From Planctomycetota bacterium (lineage in GTDB: Bacteria; Planctomycetota; UBA1135; GCA-002686595), in contig JAEUIA010000080.1 in assembly GCA_016795245.1 (NCBI GenBank), positions 1 to 35,096 of the forward strand: 35,096 bases of DNA. Reading direction: 5' to 3'. The notes under the pieces are model-generated. The model did not search any database and was not told the origin of the DNA. It saw only the letters and a list, made by a program, of their open reading frames with translations. Each line of letters starts with the position of its first letter. Position 1 is the first letter of the stretch. A program made the position numbers and the translations under genes. This document shows positions 14,627 through 22,510 of the stretch, in pieces.

Positions 14627-16225
14627 ATGATCCAACGCAAGAAACGCATCGTCCTGTTCCTGCCGCACCGCGCAGACCCTGACCAGGGTGTGCGCGTGAG
14701 CGCGGACCTGACGCCGCTCGAGCTGCTGCAGATCGCGGGGCTCCCCGATCAGAACGGGTACGAGTGCGTCCTGATCGACGCGATGGTCGAGCCCGACTAC
14801 GAGAAGAAAGTGCTCGAGGCCTGCGACGGTGCCTTGCTCTTCGCCAGTTCGTGCATCCTCGGCTTCCAGGTCGCGCACGGCGCGCGCGTCGCGAAGATGG
14901 TGCGCCAGAAGTTCCCGTCGCTCCCGATCCTGTGGGGCGGTTGGTTCCCGAGCGTCGCGCCCGAGTTGTACTTCCAAGAAGGCATCGCCGATGCCGTCGG
15001 ACTCGGACAAGGCGAGATCACGTTCTGGGAGTGCGTGCAGGCGATCGATTCCGGCGTCGACCTCGCGACCGTGCCCGGACTCGCGGTGTGGCGCGACGGT
15101 CACATCGTGTACACGCCGCACCGCGCGGTGATCGGGTTCGACTCGATCCCCGACGTGCCCTGGCACCTCTTCGATTTCGAAAAGTACGTCGCGCTGCAGA
15201 ACGACAAGAGCGCCGACTGGAAGGTGCGCCACAAGTACGCCGATCCGTGGGACATGAAGCCGGGCACGCCGCTGCGCGGGTTCAGCTACTACTCGAGCTT
15301 CGGTTGCCCCGAGCCGTGCACGTTCTGCTGCTCGCCGATGGTGACCGGCAGACGGTGGAAGGCGATCCCCGGGAAGCTCTTGGCCGAGCGTCTGCTCGAG
15401 TGCCACGACCGCTTCAAGATCAACATCCTGCGCTTTCAGGACGCCAACTTCGGCGTGCACGAGAAGCGCAGCAATGAGTTCTGCCAGGCGCTCGTCGACG
15501 CCGGTTCGCCGTTCTGGTGGAACGGGACGTACGAGATCGAGACGATCGCGCGCTACAAGGACCCGTCGCTGGACCTGATGCGCGCGTCGCGCTTCCACAT
15601 GGCGGCACTCGGCGCCGAAGCCGGCTCGAAGGAACAGCAAGAGCGCATCAAGAAGAAGATCGACATCGAGGGCGACCTCGAGAGTTCGCTGCGGCGCCTG
15701 AACGAGCGCGGCATCCAAACCGGCGTGTCGTGGATCATCGGCTACCCCAACGAGAGTCGCGAGTCGATGCGCGCGACGCTCGAGTGGGCGGCGCGCATCA
15801 AGTACCAGTTCCCGAACTCCCCCAGCGACATCTTCCCCTTCCGCCCGATCCCCGGCACCGAGGACTTCGACGCGGCTGTGAAGCTCGGCTACCGCGCGCC
15901 CCGCACGCTCGAGGAGTGGGGCGCGTGCCTGGAGTACAAGTACTCGTTCGACGACATCGGCTTGCCGCTCGAAGTCTTGAAGGAGTGGAAGCGCTACGGC
16001 GTGGCCGCGACCTTCTACGACAACCTCGCGCGCGAAGGCTCGGGCTCCGTGCGGCAATTGATGCACCGCTTGTCGGGTTGGCGTCTGCGCAATCAGAATT
16101 ACACGTTCCCCATCGAACAGAAGCTGTTCCACGTCTTCGTCAAGATGACCGGACAGAAGACGCAGGAAGACGTGATCAAGCGCGATCACACCTCCGGCGT
16201 GACCCCCAGCGCCCCCGTGAATTGA
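14627..16225 (+). CDS. B12-binding-domain radical SAM enzyme, paralog 1
   Basis: The product has 532 residues from the ATG at 14627; a TTG at 14615 would add four. The N-terminal third (about 5-170) is a Rossmann-like cobalamin-binding domain (RIVLFLPHRAD, PILWGGWFPSV, GIADAVGLGQGE), lacking the DxHxxG base-off motif as in many BchE-type enzymes. The radical SAM core begins FGCPEPCTFC with the 4Fe-4S cysteines C227, C231 and C234 (CxxxCxxC), followed by GAEAGS and a C-terminal helical part. Such enzymes often methylate unreactive carbons or remodel rings. It shares strong identity throughout with the next gene, 4 bp downstream, so the pair arose by tandem duplication. The substrate is unknown. 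Confidence 0.9.
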   Translation: MIQRKKRIVLFLPHRADPDQGVRVSADLTPLELLQIAGLPDQNGYECVLIDAMVEPDYEKKVLEACDGALLFASSCILGFQVAHGARVAKMVRQKFPSLPILWGGWFPSVAPELYFQEGIADAVGLGQGEITFWECVQAIDSGVDLATVPGLAVWRDGHIVYTPHRAVIGFDSIPDVPWHLFDFEKYVALQNDKSADWKVRHKYADPWDMKPGTPLRGFSYYSSFGCPEPCTFCCSPMVTGRRWKAIPGKLLAERLLECHDRFKINILRFQDANFGVHEKRSNEFCQALVDAGSPFWWNGTYEIETIARYKDPSLDLMRASRFHMAALGAEAGSKEQQERIKKKIDIEGDLESSLRRLNERGIQTGVSWIIGYPNESRESMRATLEWAARIKYQFPNSPSDIFPFRPIPGTEDFDAAVKLGYRAPRTLEEWGACLEYKYSFDDIGLPLEVLKEWKRYGVAATFYDNLAREGSGSVRQLMHRLSGWRLRNQNYTFPIEQKLFHVFVKMTGQKTQEDVIKRDHTSGVTPSAPVN

Positions 16226-16229
16226 CACC

Positions 16230-17798
16230 GTGATCGCCCACAAGAAAAAGCTCGTCCTGTTCCTGCCGCACCGCGCCGATCCGACGCGTGGCGAGATGTT
16301 CAGCGCTGACTTGCTGCCGCTCGAGTTGTTGCAGATCGCGTCCGGACCGATCGCCGACGGCTACGAAGTCGTGATGATCGACGCGATGATCGAGCCCAAG
16401 TACATCGAGAAGGTGCTCGAAGCCTGCGACGGAGCTTTGTGTTTCGCGAGCTCGTGCATCCTCGGCTATCAGGTCTACGACGGTTACGTAGTCGCCAAGG
16501 CCGTGCGCGAGAAGTTTCCGAAGCTCCCGATCATCTGGGGCGGGTGGTTTCCGAGCGTCATCCCGCAGATGTATCTCGAAGCCGGCATCGCGGATGCGGT
16601 CGGCATCGGACAAGGCGAGATCACGTTCCGCGAGGTCGTGAAGGCCCTCGATTCCGGCACGGATCTGGCCGACGTCGCGGGGCTCGCGCTGTGGCGCGAC
16701 GGGCACATCCACTACACCAATCACCGCGCGGTCGTCGGCTTCGATCAATTCGAGCCGGTGCCGTGGCATTTGCTCGAATACGAGCGCTACGCCGAGCTGC
16801 AGGTGAAGCCGACGAACATGAAAGTGCGTCACCGCTTCCCGCTGCCGGGGCATTGGACGCCGCAGAATCCGCCGCGCGGTTTCTCGCACTTCTCGAGCTT
16901 CGGTTGCCCCGAGCCGTGCACGTTCTGCTGCTCGCCGCTCGTCACCGGGCGCAGGTGGAAGGCGATCCCCGGCAAGCAACTGGCGGAAGAAATCGCCGAG
17001 CTGCACGCGCGCTTCAAGTTCGACGTGTTGCGCTTCCAGGACGCGAACTTCGGCGTGCACGAGAAACGCACGAAGGAATTCTGCGAGACGCTCGTCGATC
17101 TGAAGGTGCCGATCCACTGGAACGGCACGATCGAGATCGAAACGATCATGCGCTACAAGGAGGAGACGCTCGATCTGCTCCAGGAATCGCAGTGCCACTT
17201 GCTGTGGCTCGGCGCCGAAGCCGGCACGGCCGAGATGCAGGAGCGCATCAAGAAGAAGATCAAGATCGAGAACATCCCGCTCGCGATCGGCAAGCTCGCG
17301 CAGCGCAACATCGTGCCGGGCACGTTCTGGATCATCGGGTATCCGAACGAGACGCGCGAATCGATGATCGCGACGTTGAAGCAGGCCGCGGCGGTGAAAC
17401 ACCGGTTCCCGATCGCCGGTTCCGAGGTCTATCCCTTCCGCCCGATCCCCGGCACCGAGGATTTCGACGCGGCGGTGAAGCTCGGCTACGTCCCGCCCAA
17501 GGACTTCCACGAGTGGGGCAAGTGCTTCGAGTACAAATACAACTCGCACAACACGCCGCTGCCCGAGGACGTGCGCGAGACCTGGCGCCTCTACAACAAC
17601 ACCGCCGCGATCTACGACAAGCACGTGACCGAAGGCCCTGAGTGGATGCGCAACGCGCTCTCGAAAGCCGCAGGTTGGCGCCTGAAGACGGGTCGCTACA
17701 AGTTCCCGATCGAGCAAAAGGTCTTCGATCTCTACGTGCGCGCCACCGGTCAGACGCAGCCCGGCGCCGCGGATTATCAGCCGGCGATCGACGCCTGA
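16230..17798 (+). CDS. B12-binding-domain radical SAM enzyme, paralog 2
   Basis: The product has 522 residues from a GTG start, 4 bp after paralog 1. It has the same architecture: cobalamin-binding domain (KLVLFLPHRAD, PIIWGGWFPSV), then FGCPEPCTFC with C226, C230 and C233, then LGAEAG and SEVYPFRPIPGTEDFDAA. Large blocks are identical to paralog 1 (for example VTGRRWKAIPGK and RFQDANFGVHEKR), while the segments between the two domains and around residues 310-330 differ. Both copies keep every radical SAM residue I can check. They may act on successive positions or related substrates of one pathway, or form a heteromer. Confidence 0.9.
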   Translation: MIAHKKKLVLFLPHRADPTRGEMFSADLLPLELLQIASGPIADGYEVVMIDAMIEPKYIEKVLEACDGALCFASSCILGYQVYDGYVVAKAVREKFPKLPIIWGGWFPSVIPQMYLEAGIADAVGIGQGEITFREVVKALDSGTDLADVAGLALWRDGHIHYTNHRAVVGFDQFEPVPWHLLEYERYAELQVKPTNMKVRHRFPLPGHWTPQNPPRGFSHFSSFGCPEPCTFCCSPLVTGRRWKAIPGKQLAEEIAELHARFKFDVLRFQDANFGVHEKRTKEFCETLVDLKVPIHWNGTIEIETIMRYKEETLDLLQESQCHLLWLGAEAGTAEMQERIKKKIKIENIPLAIGKLAQRNIVPGTFWIIGYPNETRESMIATLKQAAAVKHRFPIAGSEVYPFRPIPGTEDFDAAVKLGYVPPKDFHEWGKCFEYKYNSHNTPLPEDVRETWRLYNNTAAIYDKHVTEGPEWMRNALSKAAGWRLKTGRYKFPIEQKVFDLYVRATGQTQPGAADYQPAIDA

Positions 17799-17820
17799 GT
17801 TGCGAGCGGCGCGCCCGCGA

Positions 17821-17851
17821 TTGACAGGCGGCTCGCTCGAAGGCCGACTAT
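17821..17851 (+). promoter_or_regulatory. Candidate sigma70-type promoter of the small membrane protein gene
   Basis: A consensus -35 box TTGACA lies at 17821-17826. The best -10 candidate is GACTAT at 17846-17851, with a slightly long 19 bp spacer. The gene starts 27 bp further on. The perfect -35 suggests that this gene is transcribed separately from the radical SAM pair. Confidence 0.45.
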
Positions 17852-17878
17852 GCGGAGTCCCCCCTCCGGAGTTCGCCC

Positions 17879-18439
17879 ATGGCCGCCTGGTCTCAACTGC
17901 TCTTGCCGATCGCGCTGTCCGCGGTCTTCGTCTTCATCGCCAGCTCGATCATTCACATGGTCTTGAAGTGGCACAACCCGGATTATCGCAAGCTCAACAA
18001 CGAGGACGAAGTCTCGGCGGCATTGCGCAAGGGCGCGCACACGCCGGGGCAGTACATCATCCCGCACTGCCTGGACGCGAAGGACGCGGCTGCGCCCGAG
18101 ATGGCGAAGAAGTTCGCGGACGGGCCGATCGGTGTCCTCTACATCAAGCCGAACGGCCAGATGAAGCTCGGCCCCTTCCTCATGAAGTGGGTGATCTACA
18201 CCGTCGTCGTCGGCGCACTCGTCGCGTACATCGCGCGCTTCACCTTGAAAACAGGCGCCACCTATGACGAGGTCTTTCGCCTCGTGAGCGCCTGCGCGTG
18301 GCTCGCGTACGCGTGGTCGATGCCCTCCGATTCGATCTGGAAAGGCAAGCCGTGGTCATCGACCGTGCGCAGCCTGATCGACGGACTCGTCTACGCGCTG
18401 CTCACCGCCGGCACGTTCGCCTGGCTGTGGCCGCGTTGA
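17879..18439 (+). CDS. Four-helix membrane protein of unknown function
   Basis: The product has 186 residues. Hydrophobic segments lie at about 5-29, 99-120, 131-148 and 161-184. A soluble loop of about 70 residues (30-98) contains HNPDYRKLNNEDEVSAALRK and YIIPHCLD. I do not recognise a named family with confidence. Its end touches the 329 bp palindrome directly: the base after its TGA is the first base of the palindrome. It follows the radical SAM pair on the same strand but probably has its own promoter. Confidence 0.75.
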   Translation: MAAWSQLLLPIALSAVFVFIASSIIHMVLKWHNPDYRKLNNEDEVSAALRKGAHTPGQYIIPHCLDAKDAAAPEMAKKFADGPIGVLYIKPNGQMKLGPFLMKWVIYTVVVGALVAYIARFTLKTGATYDEVFRLVSACAWLAYAWSMPSDSIWKGKPWSSTVRSLIDGLVYALLTAGTFAWLWPR

Positions 18440-18768
18440 GCGTACGGTACACGGCTACTCTCTCTCCGATTCGAGTGCGGAGTCAGCGTACGGAGTCAGG
18501 CTCCACTCCGCCGTTTTCGCCGGTGTGTTGCGTTGGTCGGTTGAGTTTGACCCTACGGAGCCAGGCTCGTGTGGTGCAAACTCGCCGGCGTCGAATCGCG
18601 CGCCACCGGCAGACCCTGCGCCGGCGAGTTTGCACCACACGAGCCTGGCTCCGTAGGGTCAAACTCAACCGACCAACGCAACACACCGGCGAAAACGGCG
18701 GAGTGGGCCTGACTCCGTACGCTGACTCCGCACTTGAATCGGAGAGAGAGTAGCCGTGTACCGTGCGC
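18440..18768. repeat. 329 bp near-perfect palindrome filling the gap between two stop codons
   Basis: The arms 18440-18590 and 18619-18768 pair over about 150 bp with only two mismatches (18443/18765 and G18474 against A18735) and one single-base gap near 18502, around a 28-base loop. The inner 41-base modules (18543-18583 and 18626-18666) are the same GAGTTTG...CAAACTC hairpin found at 6377-6524. The outer part holds a second, diverged version (TACGGAGTCAGGCTCC). The palindrome starts on the base after the TGA of the plus-strand gene and ends on the base before the TAG of the mgtC-like gene. It should make an extreme cruciform or RNA hairpin in both transcripts. Confidence 0.9.
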
Positions 18769-19491
18769 CTAGTGGCTGATCTGCGACCACTCGACGCCGA
18801 GCACGCCTTGCTCGCGGCAGACCTGGTCCATCATCTCGGGCGCTTGGAACGTGTTGCGACAGCGCACGTGGAAGACCAACTCGAAGGGCTCGTCGTCGCC
18901 CCCGCGCTTCCCGGATACGTCCTGAACGCGGATGCCGTGTGCCTCGAGAATGCCCGAGACGCGCTTCGAAAGCGTCGGCAATTCGAACTTCGCGCCGGTG
19001 ACGATCAGTCGGCGGTAGATGACCGGAGCGATGCGGCGCGAGATCGGGTCCAAACCCGCCAGCACGAGCAGCACACCGATCGTTCCGATGGTCGCGAGCA
19101 CGTACTCACCTTGTCCGATCACGATGCCGAGTCCGGCGACGAACCACACCGTCGCACCCGTCGTGATGCCGCGCACGATATCGCCGGCGCGGATGACGGT
19201 GCTCGCCCCCAGGAAGCCGATGCCGGTCACGATGCCGGCCGCGAGGCGGTTTGGATCCATGACGATCCGCGCGCCCTCACCCAGATCGATCGTATCCATC
19301 GGCAACTGCCGCGAGGCGTAGATCAACAGCGACGACGCCAGACACACGAGTATGTGCGTGCGCAATCCGGCCGGCCGGCCGTGCACCTCTCGTTCGAATC
19401 CGACCGCTCCGCCCAGGATGACGGCGAAGATGATCGGCGTGATGTCGAAGTGCGTGATCTGATGGAAGAAGCTGCTGTCGATGAAGGCCAT
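18769..19491 (-). CDS. MgtC/SapB-family membrane protein
   Basis: The product has 240 residues from the ATG at 19491; an in-frame start at 19560 would add an unlikely basic leader. Family blocks are clear: GGAVGFEREVHGRPAGLRTH, ASSLLIYASRQLP and RLAAGIVTGIGFLGASTVIR, then VRGITTGATVWFVAGLGI, spread over four or five membrane helices, followed by a soluble C-terminal domain of about 80 residues. MgtC proteins affect growth at low Mg2+ and, in some bacteria, inhibit the F1Fo ATP synthase. The usual upstream magnesium-sensing leader is not recognisable in the 124 bp before it. Its stop codon abuts the 329 bp palindrome. Confidence 0.9.
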   Translation of the reverse strand: MAFIDSSFFHQITHFDITPIIFAVILGGAVGFEREVHGRPAGLRTHILVCLASSLLIYASRQLPMDTIDLGEGARIVMDPNRLAAGIVTGIGFLGASTVIRAGDIVRGITTGATVWFVAGLGIVIGQGEYVLATIGTIGVLLVLAGLDPISRRIAPVIYRRLIVTGAKFELPTLSKRVSGILEAHGIRVQDVSGKRGGDDEPFELVFHVRCRNTFQAPEMMDQVCREQGVLGVEWSQISH

Positions 19492-19615
19492 GATTCGAAT
19501 CCTCGGACGATCCGGAAGGATGCCAAGATCCGGACGTGATGCATCGTCCAACACGCGCAAGAACTAGAACGTCGGCGGTTTCGGGTCCCGTTCCTGCGAC
19601 GTCAGGCGCGCAGGC

Positions 19616-19981
19616 TCAGCGCGCCGGGCGGTGCCTTGGAACGACGAAAAAGGCCTGATCCACGCGGTTTTTCGCGGCGAACTCCACGCCTTCCAGCTTC
19701 AGCCGGCGCCGCTGCTCGCGCGCCGACGCGCCGGCGACGCGAATTCTGCCGCCGGCGTCGACGACGCGGTGCCAGGCGAGTTGCGAACCGCTCGGCAGCC
19801 GGCTGAGGACGCGCCCGACGAGGCGCGCACGCCGCGGCAGTCCGGCGTCGCGCGCGACGTCACCGTAGGCCGCGACGCGCCCGAGCGGGATCGCGTCGAC
19901 GGCGGCCAGAATGCGCTGCACCTCCGCGCTCGGATCCACAGTCGAGGGCGGCTTCTCCGCCGGCTTGCGCGCGGGCGTCAT
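19616..19981 (-). CDS. Alkyltransferase-like (ATL) DNA damage-binding protein
   Basis: The 121-residue product matches the DNA-binding domain of O6-alkylguanine transferases (IPLGRVAAYGDVARDAG, ARLVGRVLSRLP, RRRLKLEGVEF). At the acceptor site, where active enzymes read PCHRV, it reads AWHRV, so the methyl-accepting cysteine is replaced by tryptophan. This is the hallmark of ATL proteins, which bind O6-alkylguanine and hand the lesion to nucleotide excision repair. It is upstream of the mgtC-like gene on the same strand with a 124 bp gap, so the two probably have separate promoters. Confidence 0.9.
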   Translation of the reverse strand: MTPARKPAEKPPSTVDPSAEVQRILAAVDAIPLGRVAAYGDVARDAGLPRRARLVGRVLSRLPSGSQLAWHRVVDAGGRIRVAGASAREQRRRLKLEGVEFAAKNRVDQAFFVVPRHRPAR

Positions 19982-20044
19982 GGACGACCGAGGATAGCGC
20001 GCCTGCGGCCTTCGCGCGCTTCCCTGTAAACTGTCGTCCTCATC

Positions 20045-20542
20045 ATGAAGCCGAAAGCACTCCTCTCTCTCGCGGCCGCGTTGATCGCCGTCATCGTCAC
20101 GGTCTTTTTCCCCAAGCTCGCCGGCAATCAGGGCGATACGCCCGCCGGCGAGGAGGCACCCGCAGCCGTCAGCGCGGCGGATCCGCGCGGTGGATCGGAG
20201 TCAGCGAGTCAGTCCAAGCCGAATTCGAACCGCGACTCTGGCGGCAAGCACAGCTCGATCGGATTCGGCTCGACGCGCGCCTTCGACGATCACTACGAGA
20301 AGCACGGCGCTGAGTTCGGTTCGATCAGTCAGGCCGAGTATCTGTCGTTGGCTCAGGCGCTACGCGACGCGCCCGTCGGCGGACCGATCCTCGAAGCGGT
20401 GCGCGACGACGGCGTGATCTCGCGCTTCGACAAGCGCAGTGGCGGATTTGTCGCGTTCAACAAGAACAAGACGATCCGCACGTTCTTCAAACCCAACGAC
20501 GGCGTGCGCTACTTCGAGCGTCAGATCGACAAGGAACACTGA
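20045..20542 (+). CDS. Membrane-anchored protein with a possible polymorphic-toxin-type C-terminal domain
   Basis: The product has 165 residues: an N-terminal membrane anchor or signal (about 5-22), a flexible Ser/Ala/Gly-rich linker (about 28-72) and a C-terminal domain of about 90 residues. That domain reads FDDHYEKHGAEFG, then AEYLSLAQALRD, then ISRFDKRSGGFVAFNK and TIRTFFKP. From memory, this H-x-x-K/E-H-G-x-E-F-G, EYL, R-F-D, T-F-F-K-P pattern recurs at the C-termini of polymorphic toxins and phage-associated proteins, probably nuclease-like. Naming a precise family would be a guess. The next gene overlaps its stop codon (TGATG), as expected for a cognate partner. A non-toxic lipid- or membrane-linked role is the alternative. 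Confidence 0.6.
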   Translation: MKPKALLSLAAALIAVIVTVFFPKLAGNQGDTPAGEEAPAAVSAADPRGGSESASQSKPNSNRDSGGKHSSIGFGSTRAFDDHYEKHGAEFGSISQAEYLSLAQALRDAPVGGPILEAVRDDGVISRFDKRSGGFVAFNKNKTIRTFFKPNDGVRYFERQIDKEH

Positions 20543-20952
20543 TGCGGCGCGCAGGCAAGGTCGCCGAATTGCTGCGTGCGCGCGGCGTCGCGCAGCACGT
20601 GCAGACAGCCGGACTCGAGGGTCTGGTCGGCGCGTGGGAGCAGTTCGCCGCAGAGGTCGAGCGCGGGTACGCGCAGGGCCTCGATGATTGGCTGAACGAC
20701 GTCGACCGTCGCGACATCCTCGACGCTGCGTTGCGCGTCGCGAGCGCGGATGAGCGCCGCGCGTTGCGCAAGCGTGTCCGCATCGCCGACGAACTCGTGC
20801 GCGCGCACCTGCAGCCCGCCGGACGCTGCTTGTGGGGCGCTGCGAACGCCGCGAAACACGGCTGGAACCCCGGCCGCCAGTGGTGGTATTTCCTCGAACC
20901 CAGAATCCAAAACGAAGAACTCGCGCACGATCTCGCGCGAGTCGCTGACTGA
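20542..20952 (+). CDS. Small partner protein, candidate immunity protein of the preceding gene
   Basis: The 136-residue, helix-rich soluble protein has no signal peptide. Recognisable blocks are GLDDWLNDVDRRDILDAAL and GWNPGRQWWYFLEPR. The start ATG overlaps the stop of the preceding gene (TGATG), so the two are made together. A cytoplasmic partner for an exported toxin-like domain fits the size, placement and lack of signal. The family is not identified with certainty, and a simple accessory role remains possible. Confidence 0.6.
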   Translation: MRRAGKVAELLRARGVAQHVQTAGLEGLVGAWEQFAAEVERGYAQGLDDWLNDVDRRDILDAALRVASADERRALRKRVRIADELVRAHLQPAGRCLWGAANAAKHGWNPGRQWWYFLEPRIQNEELAHDLARVAD

Positions 20953-20964
20953 CGAGACCGCAAC

Positions 20965-21393
20965 ATGACGACGAACAAGAAACCCGCCGAAGCCAAAGCC
21001 TTGATCGACAACGAAGGCTGGCTCTATCTGGACGTGCGCAGCGTCGAGGAATTCCAAGCCGGTCACCCCGCCGGCGCCTGGAACATCCCTGTGATGCACA
21101 AGTCGCCGATGGGCATGACTCCCAACGCGACTTTCGCCGCGGACGTCGCGCGCGCGTTCAAGAAGGACACGAAGCTCATCGTCGGTTGCGCGTCGGGCGT
21201 GCGCTCCTTGCGCGCGTGCGATCTGCTCGCCGAGGCCGGATTCGAGTATCTCGCCAACATGGAAGGCGGCTTCATGGGCGCGCGCGACGACTACGGCCGC
21301 GTGACACCGGGTTGGGCGTCGAGCGGTTTTCCGGTCGAAGCCAAGGCGCCTGATGAACGCACCTACGCACAGTTGAAGGCCAAACCGCAGTGA
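20965..21393 (+). CDS. Single-domain rhodanese-like sulfurtransferase
   Basis: The 142-residue cytoplasmic protein has the rhodanese fold (GWLYLDVRSVEEFQAGHPAG, LIVGCASGVRSLRACDLL, NMEGGFMGARDDYG). The catalytic cysteine is C75 in the active-site loop CASGVRS, so sulfur transfer to or from a persulfide is plausible. It begins 12 bp after the previous gene, and its stop overlaps the GTG start of the next lipoprotein gene. The physiological sulfur acceptor is not evident. moaA lies two genes downstream, but rhodaneses in molybdopterin synthesis are usually fused to MoeB, so a link is only speculative. Confidence 0.88.
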   Translation: MTTNKKPAEAKALIDNEGWLYLDVRSVEEFQAGHPAGAWNIPVMHKSPMGMTPNATFAADVARAFKKDTKLIVGCASGVRSLRACDLLAEAGFEYLANMEGGFMGARDDYGRVTPGWASSGFPVEAKAPDERTYAQLKAKPQ

Positions 21394-22442
21394 AGCTCAT
21401 CGGCGCGTCGCTCGTGTTGCTGCTCGCGGCATGCGCGGCGCCACCGTCGGCCCCGAGCGACGCGAGCTATCGAGCCGGACTGACGAAGATCGCGAGCGGT
21501 GACGCCGGCGGTGCGATCGACGACCTGACGCGGTCCATCGATCTGGATCCGAACAATTCGATGGCATTCAATTGGCGCGGGCACTGTTTCAACCTCCTCG
21601 GTTATCCGGAGGAAGCACTGCTCGACTACGACCGTGCGATCGAACTCGATCCGACCTACGCGTGGTCGCACTACGCCCGCGGCATGGCGCATCACAACCT
21701 GGGCCGTTTCCAGGAGGCGATCGCCGGCTATTCACGTGCGCTAGCACTCGATCCGTCCATGGTGAAAGCCTGGAATTGGCGTGGGTTCACGCGCAAGCTC
21801 AGCGGCGACTACAGCGGCGCAGCGAGCGACTTGGAGCACTCGCTCACCCTCGTGGCCGACGACACCTGGACGCTGTTCGAACTCGCGAAGAGTCGACAGG
21901 CGCTGGGCGATCTGGACGCGTGCGCGCGCTTGCTCGAGCGCATCGTCGCGTTGGATCCAACCCACGGGAGCGCCCGCGCACAGCTTGGTTTTCTGACGGC
22001 GGTGCGAGGAGAAACGCTCGTGTCGATTGCACACTTCGAGGCCGCGTGCGCCCTGCGGGCACCCGAAGAAACCTACGCGCGCATTTGGATCTGGATGCAG
22101 CGCAGCGATCGCTTGGTAGCGGATCGCGAGTGGCGCGCGTGGTTCACCGATGCACGCATCGTCGATCCGTGGGAGCAAGAGATCGCGGCCTTCATTGCGG
22201 GTGAGGGCGGCGACGAGCGCCTGGCCAGCCGTGCTGCGGAAGAGACTGCAGACCGGGTCAGCCGCGGTCTGCCTCGAGATTTCCTCGCCTGCGAAGCCGC
22301 GTTCTATTCAGGCTTGCGACACGAGCTCTGGGGCGAACTCGAGGCGGCGCAGACTGCGTACGGACGCGCACAGCGCGAATCGGCAGCAGAGGCCTGGGAG
22401 TGGCACCTGGCGTCGCTGCGTGCATCCCCCGCGCGACGCTGA
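21390..22442 (+). CDS. TPR-repeat lipoprotein
   Basis: The product has 350 residues from a GTG that overlaps the rhodanese stop (GTGA). The lipoprotein signal has LAAC at 12-15. At least three consecutive TPR units are clear (ASGDAGGAIDDLTRSIDLDP, LGYPEEALLDYDRAIELDP, LGRFQEAIAGYSRALALDP) and diverged ones follow, so much of the protein is a helical solenoid for protein contacts. It is similar in plan to NlpI-type lipoproteins, which scaffold envelope enzymes. The partner is unknown. It ends the 20045-22442 unit. Confidence 0.88.
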   Translation: MKLIGASLVLLLAACAAPPSAPSDASYRAGLTKIASGDAGGAIDDLTRSIDLDPNNSMAFNWRGHCFNLLGYPEEALLDYDRAIELDPTYAWSHYARGMAHHNLGRFQEAIAGYSRALALDPSMVKAWNWRGFTRKLSGDYSGAASDLEHSLTLVADDTWTLFELAKSRQALGDLDACARLLERIVALDPTHGSARAQLGFLTAVRGETLVSIAHFEAACALRAPEETYARIWIWMQRSDRLVADREWRAWFTDARIVDPWEQEIAAFIAGEGGDERLASRAAEETADRVSRGLPRDFLACEAAFYSGLRHELWGELEAAQTAYGRAQRESAAEAWEWHLASLRASPARR

Positions 22443-22510
22443 CGAAGTTCGGACCTCGGAAGCGGATCTCCCCTTCTGTCCGGCGCGCTCTCAGTTCACA
22501 ATGAACGGGA

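Noticed and set aside
13616..17717. Very long minus-strand frames opposite the pseudo-peptidase and radical SAM genes
   Set aside because: They are antisense shadows of strongly biased GC-rich coding DNA. The plus-strand frames carry the radical SAM and cobalamin-domain motifs.
18455..18753. Several mirrored reading frames inside the large palindrome
   Set aside because: They are reading frames of the repeat itself on both strands. Similar peptides (MHHxSLAxYGQTR-like) appear at each copy only because the DNA is repeated.
19387..19405. GTTCGAATCCGA, resembling a tRNA T-loop
   Set aside because: It lies inside the conserved GFEREVHG segment of the mgtC-like gene, and no cloverleaf can be drawn around it.
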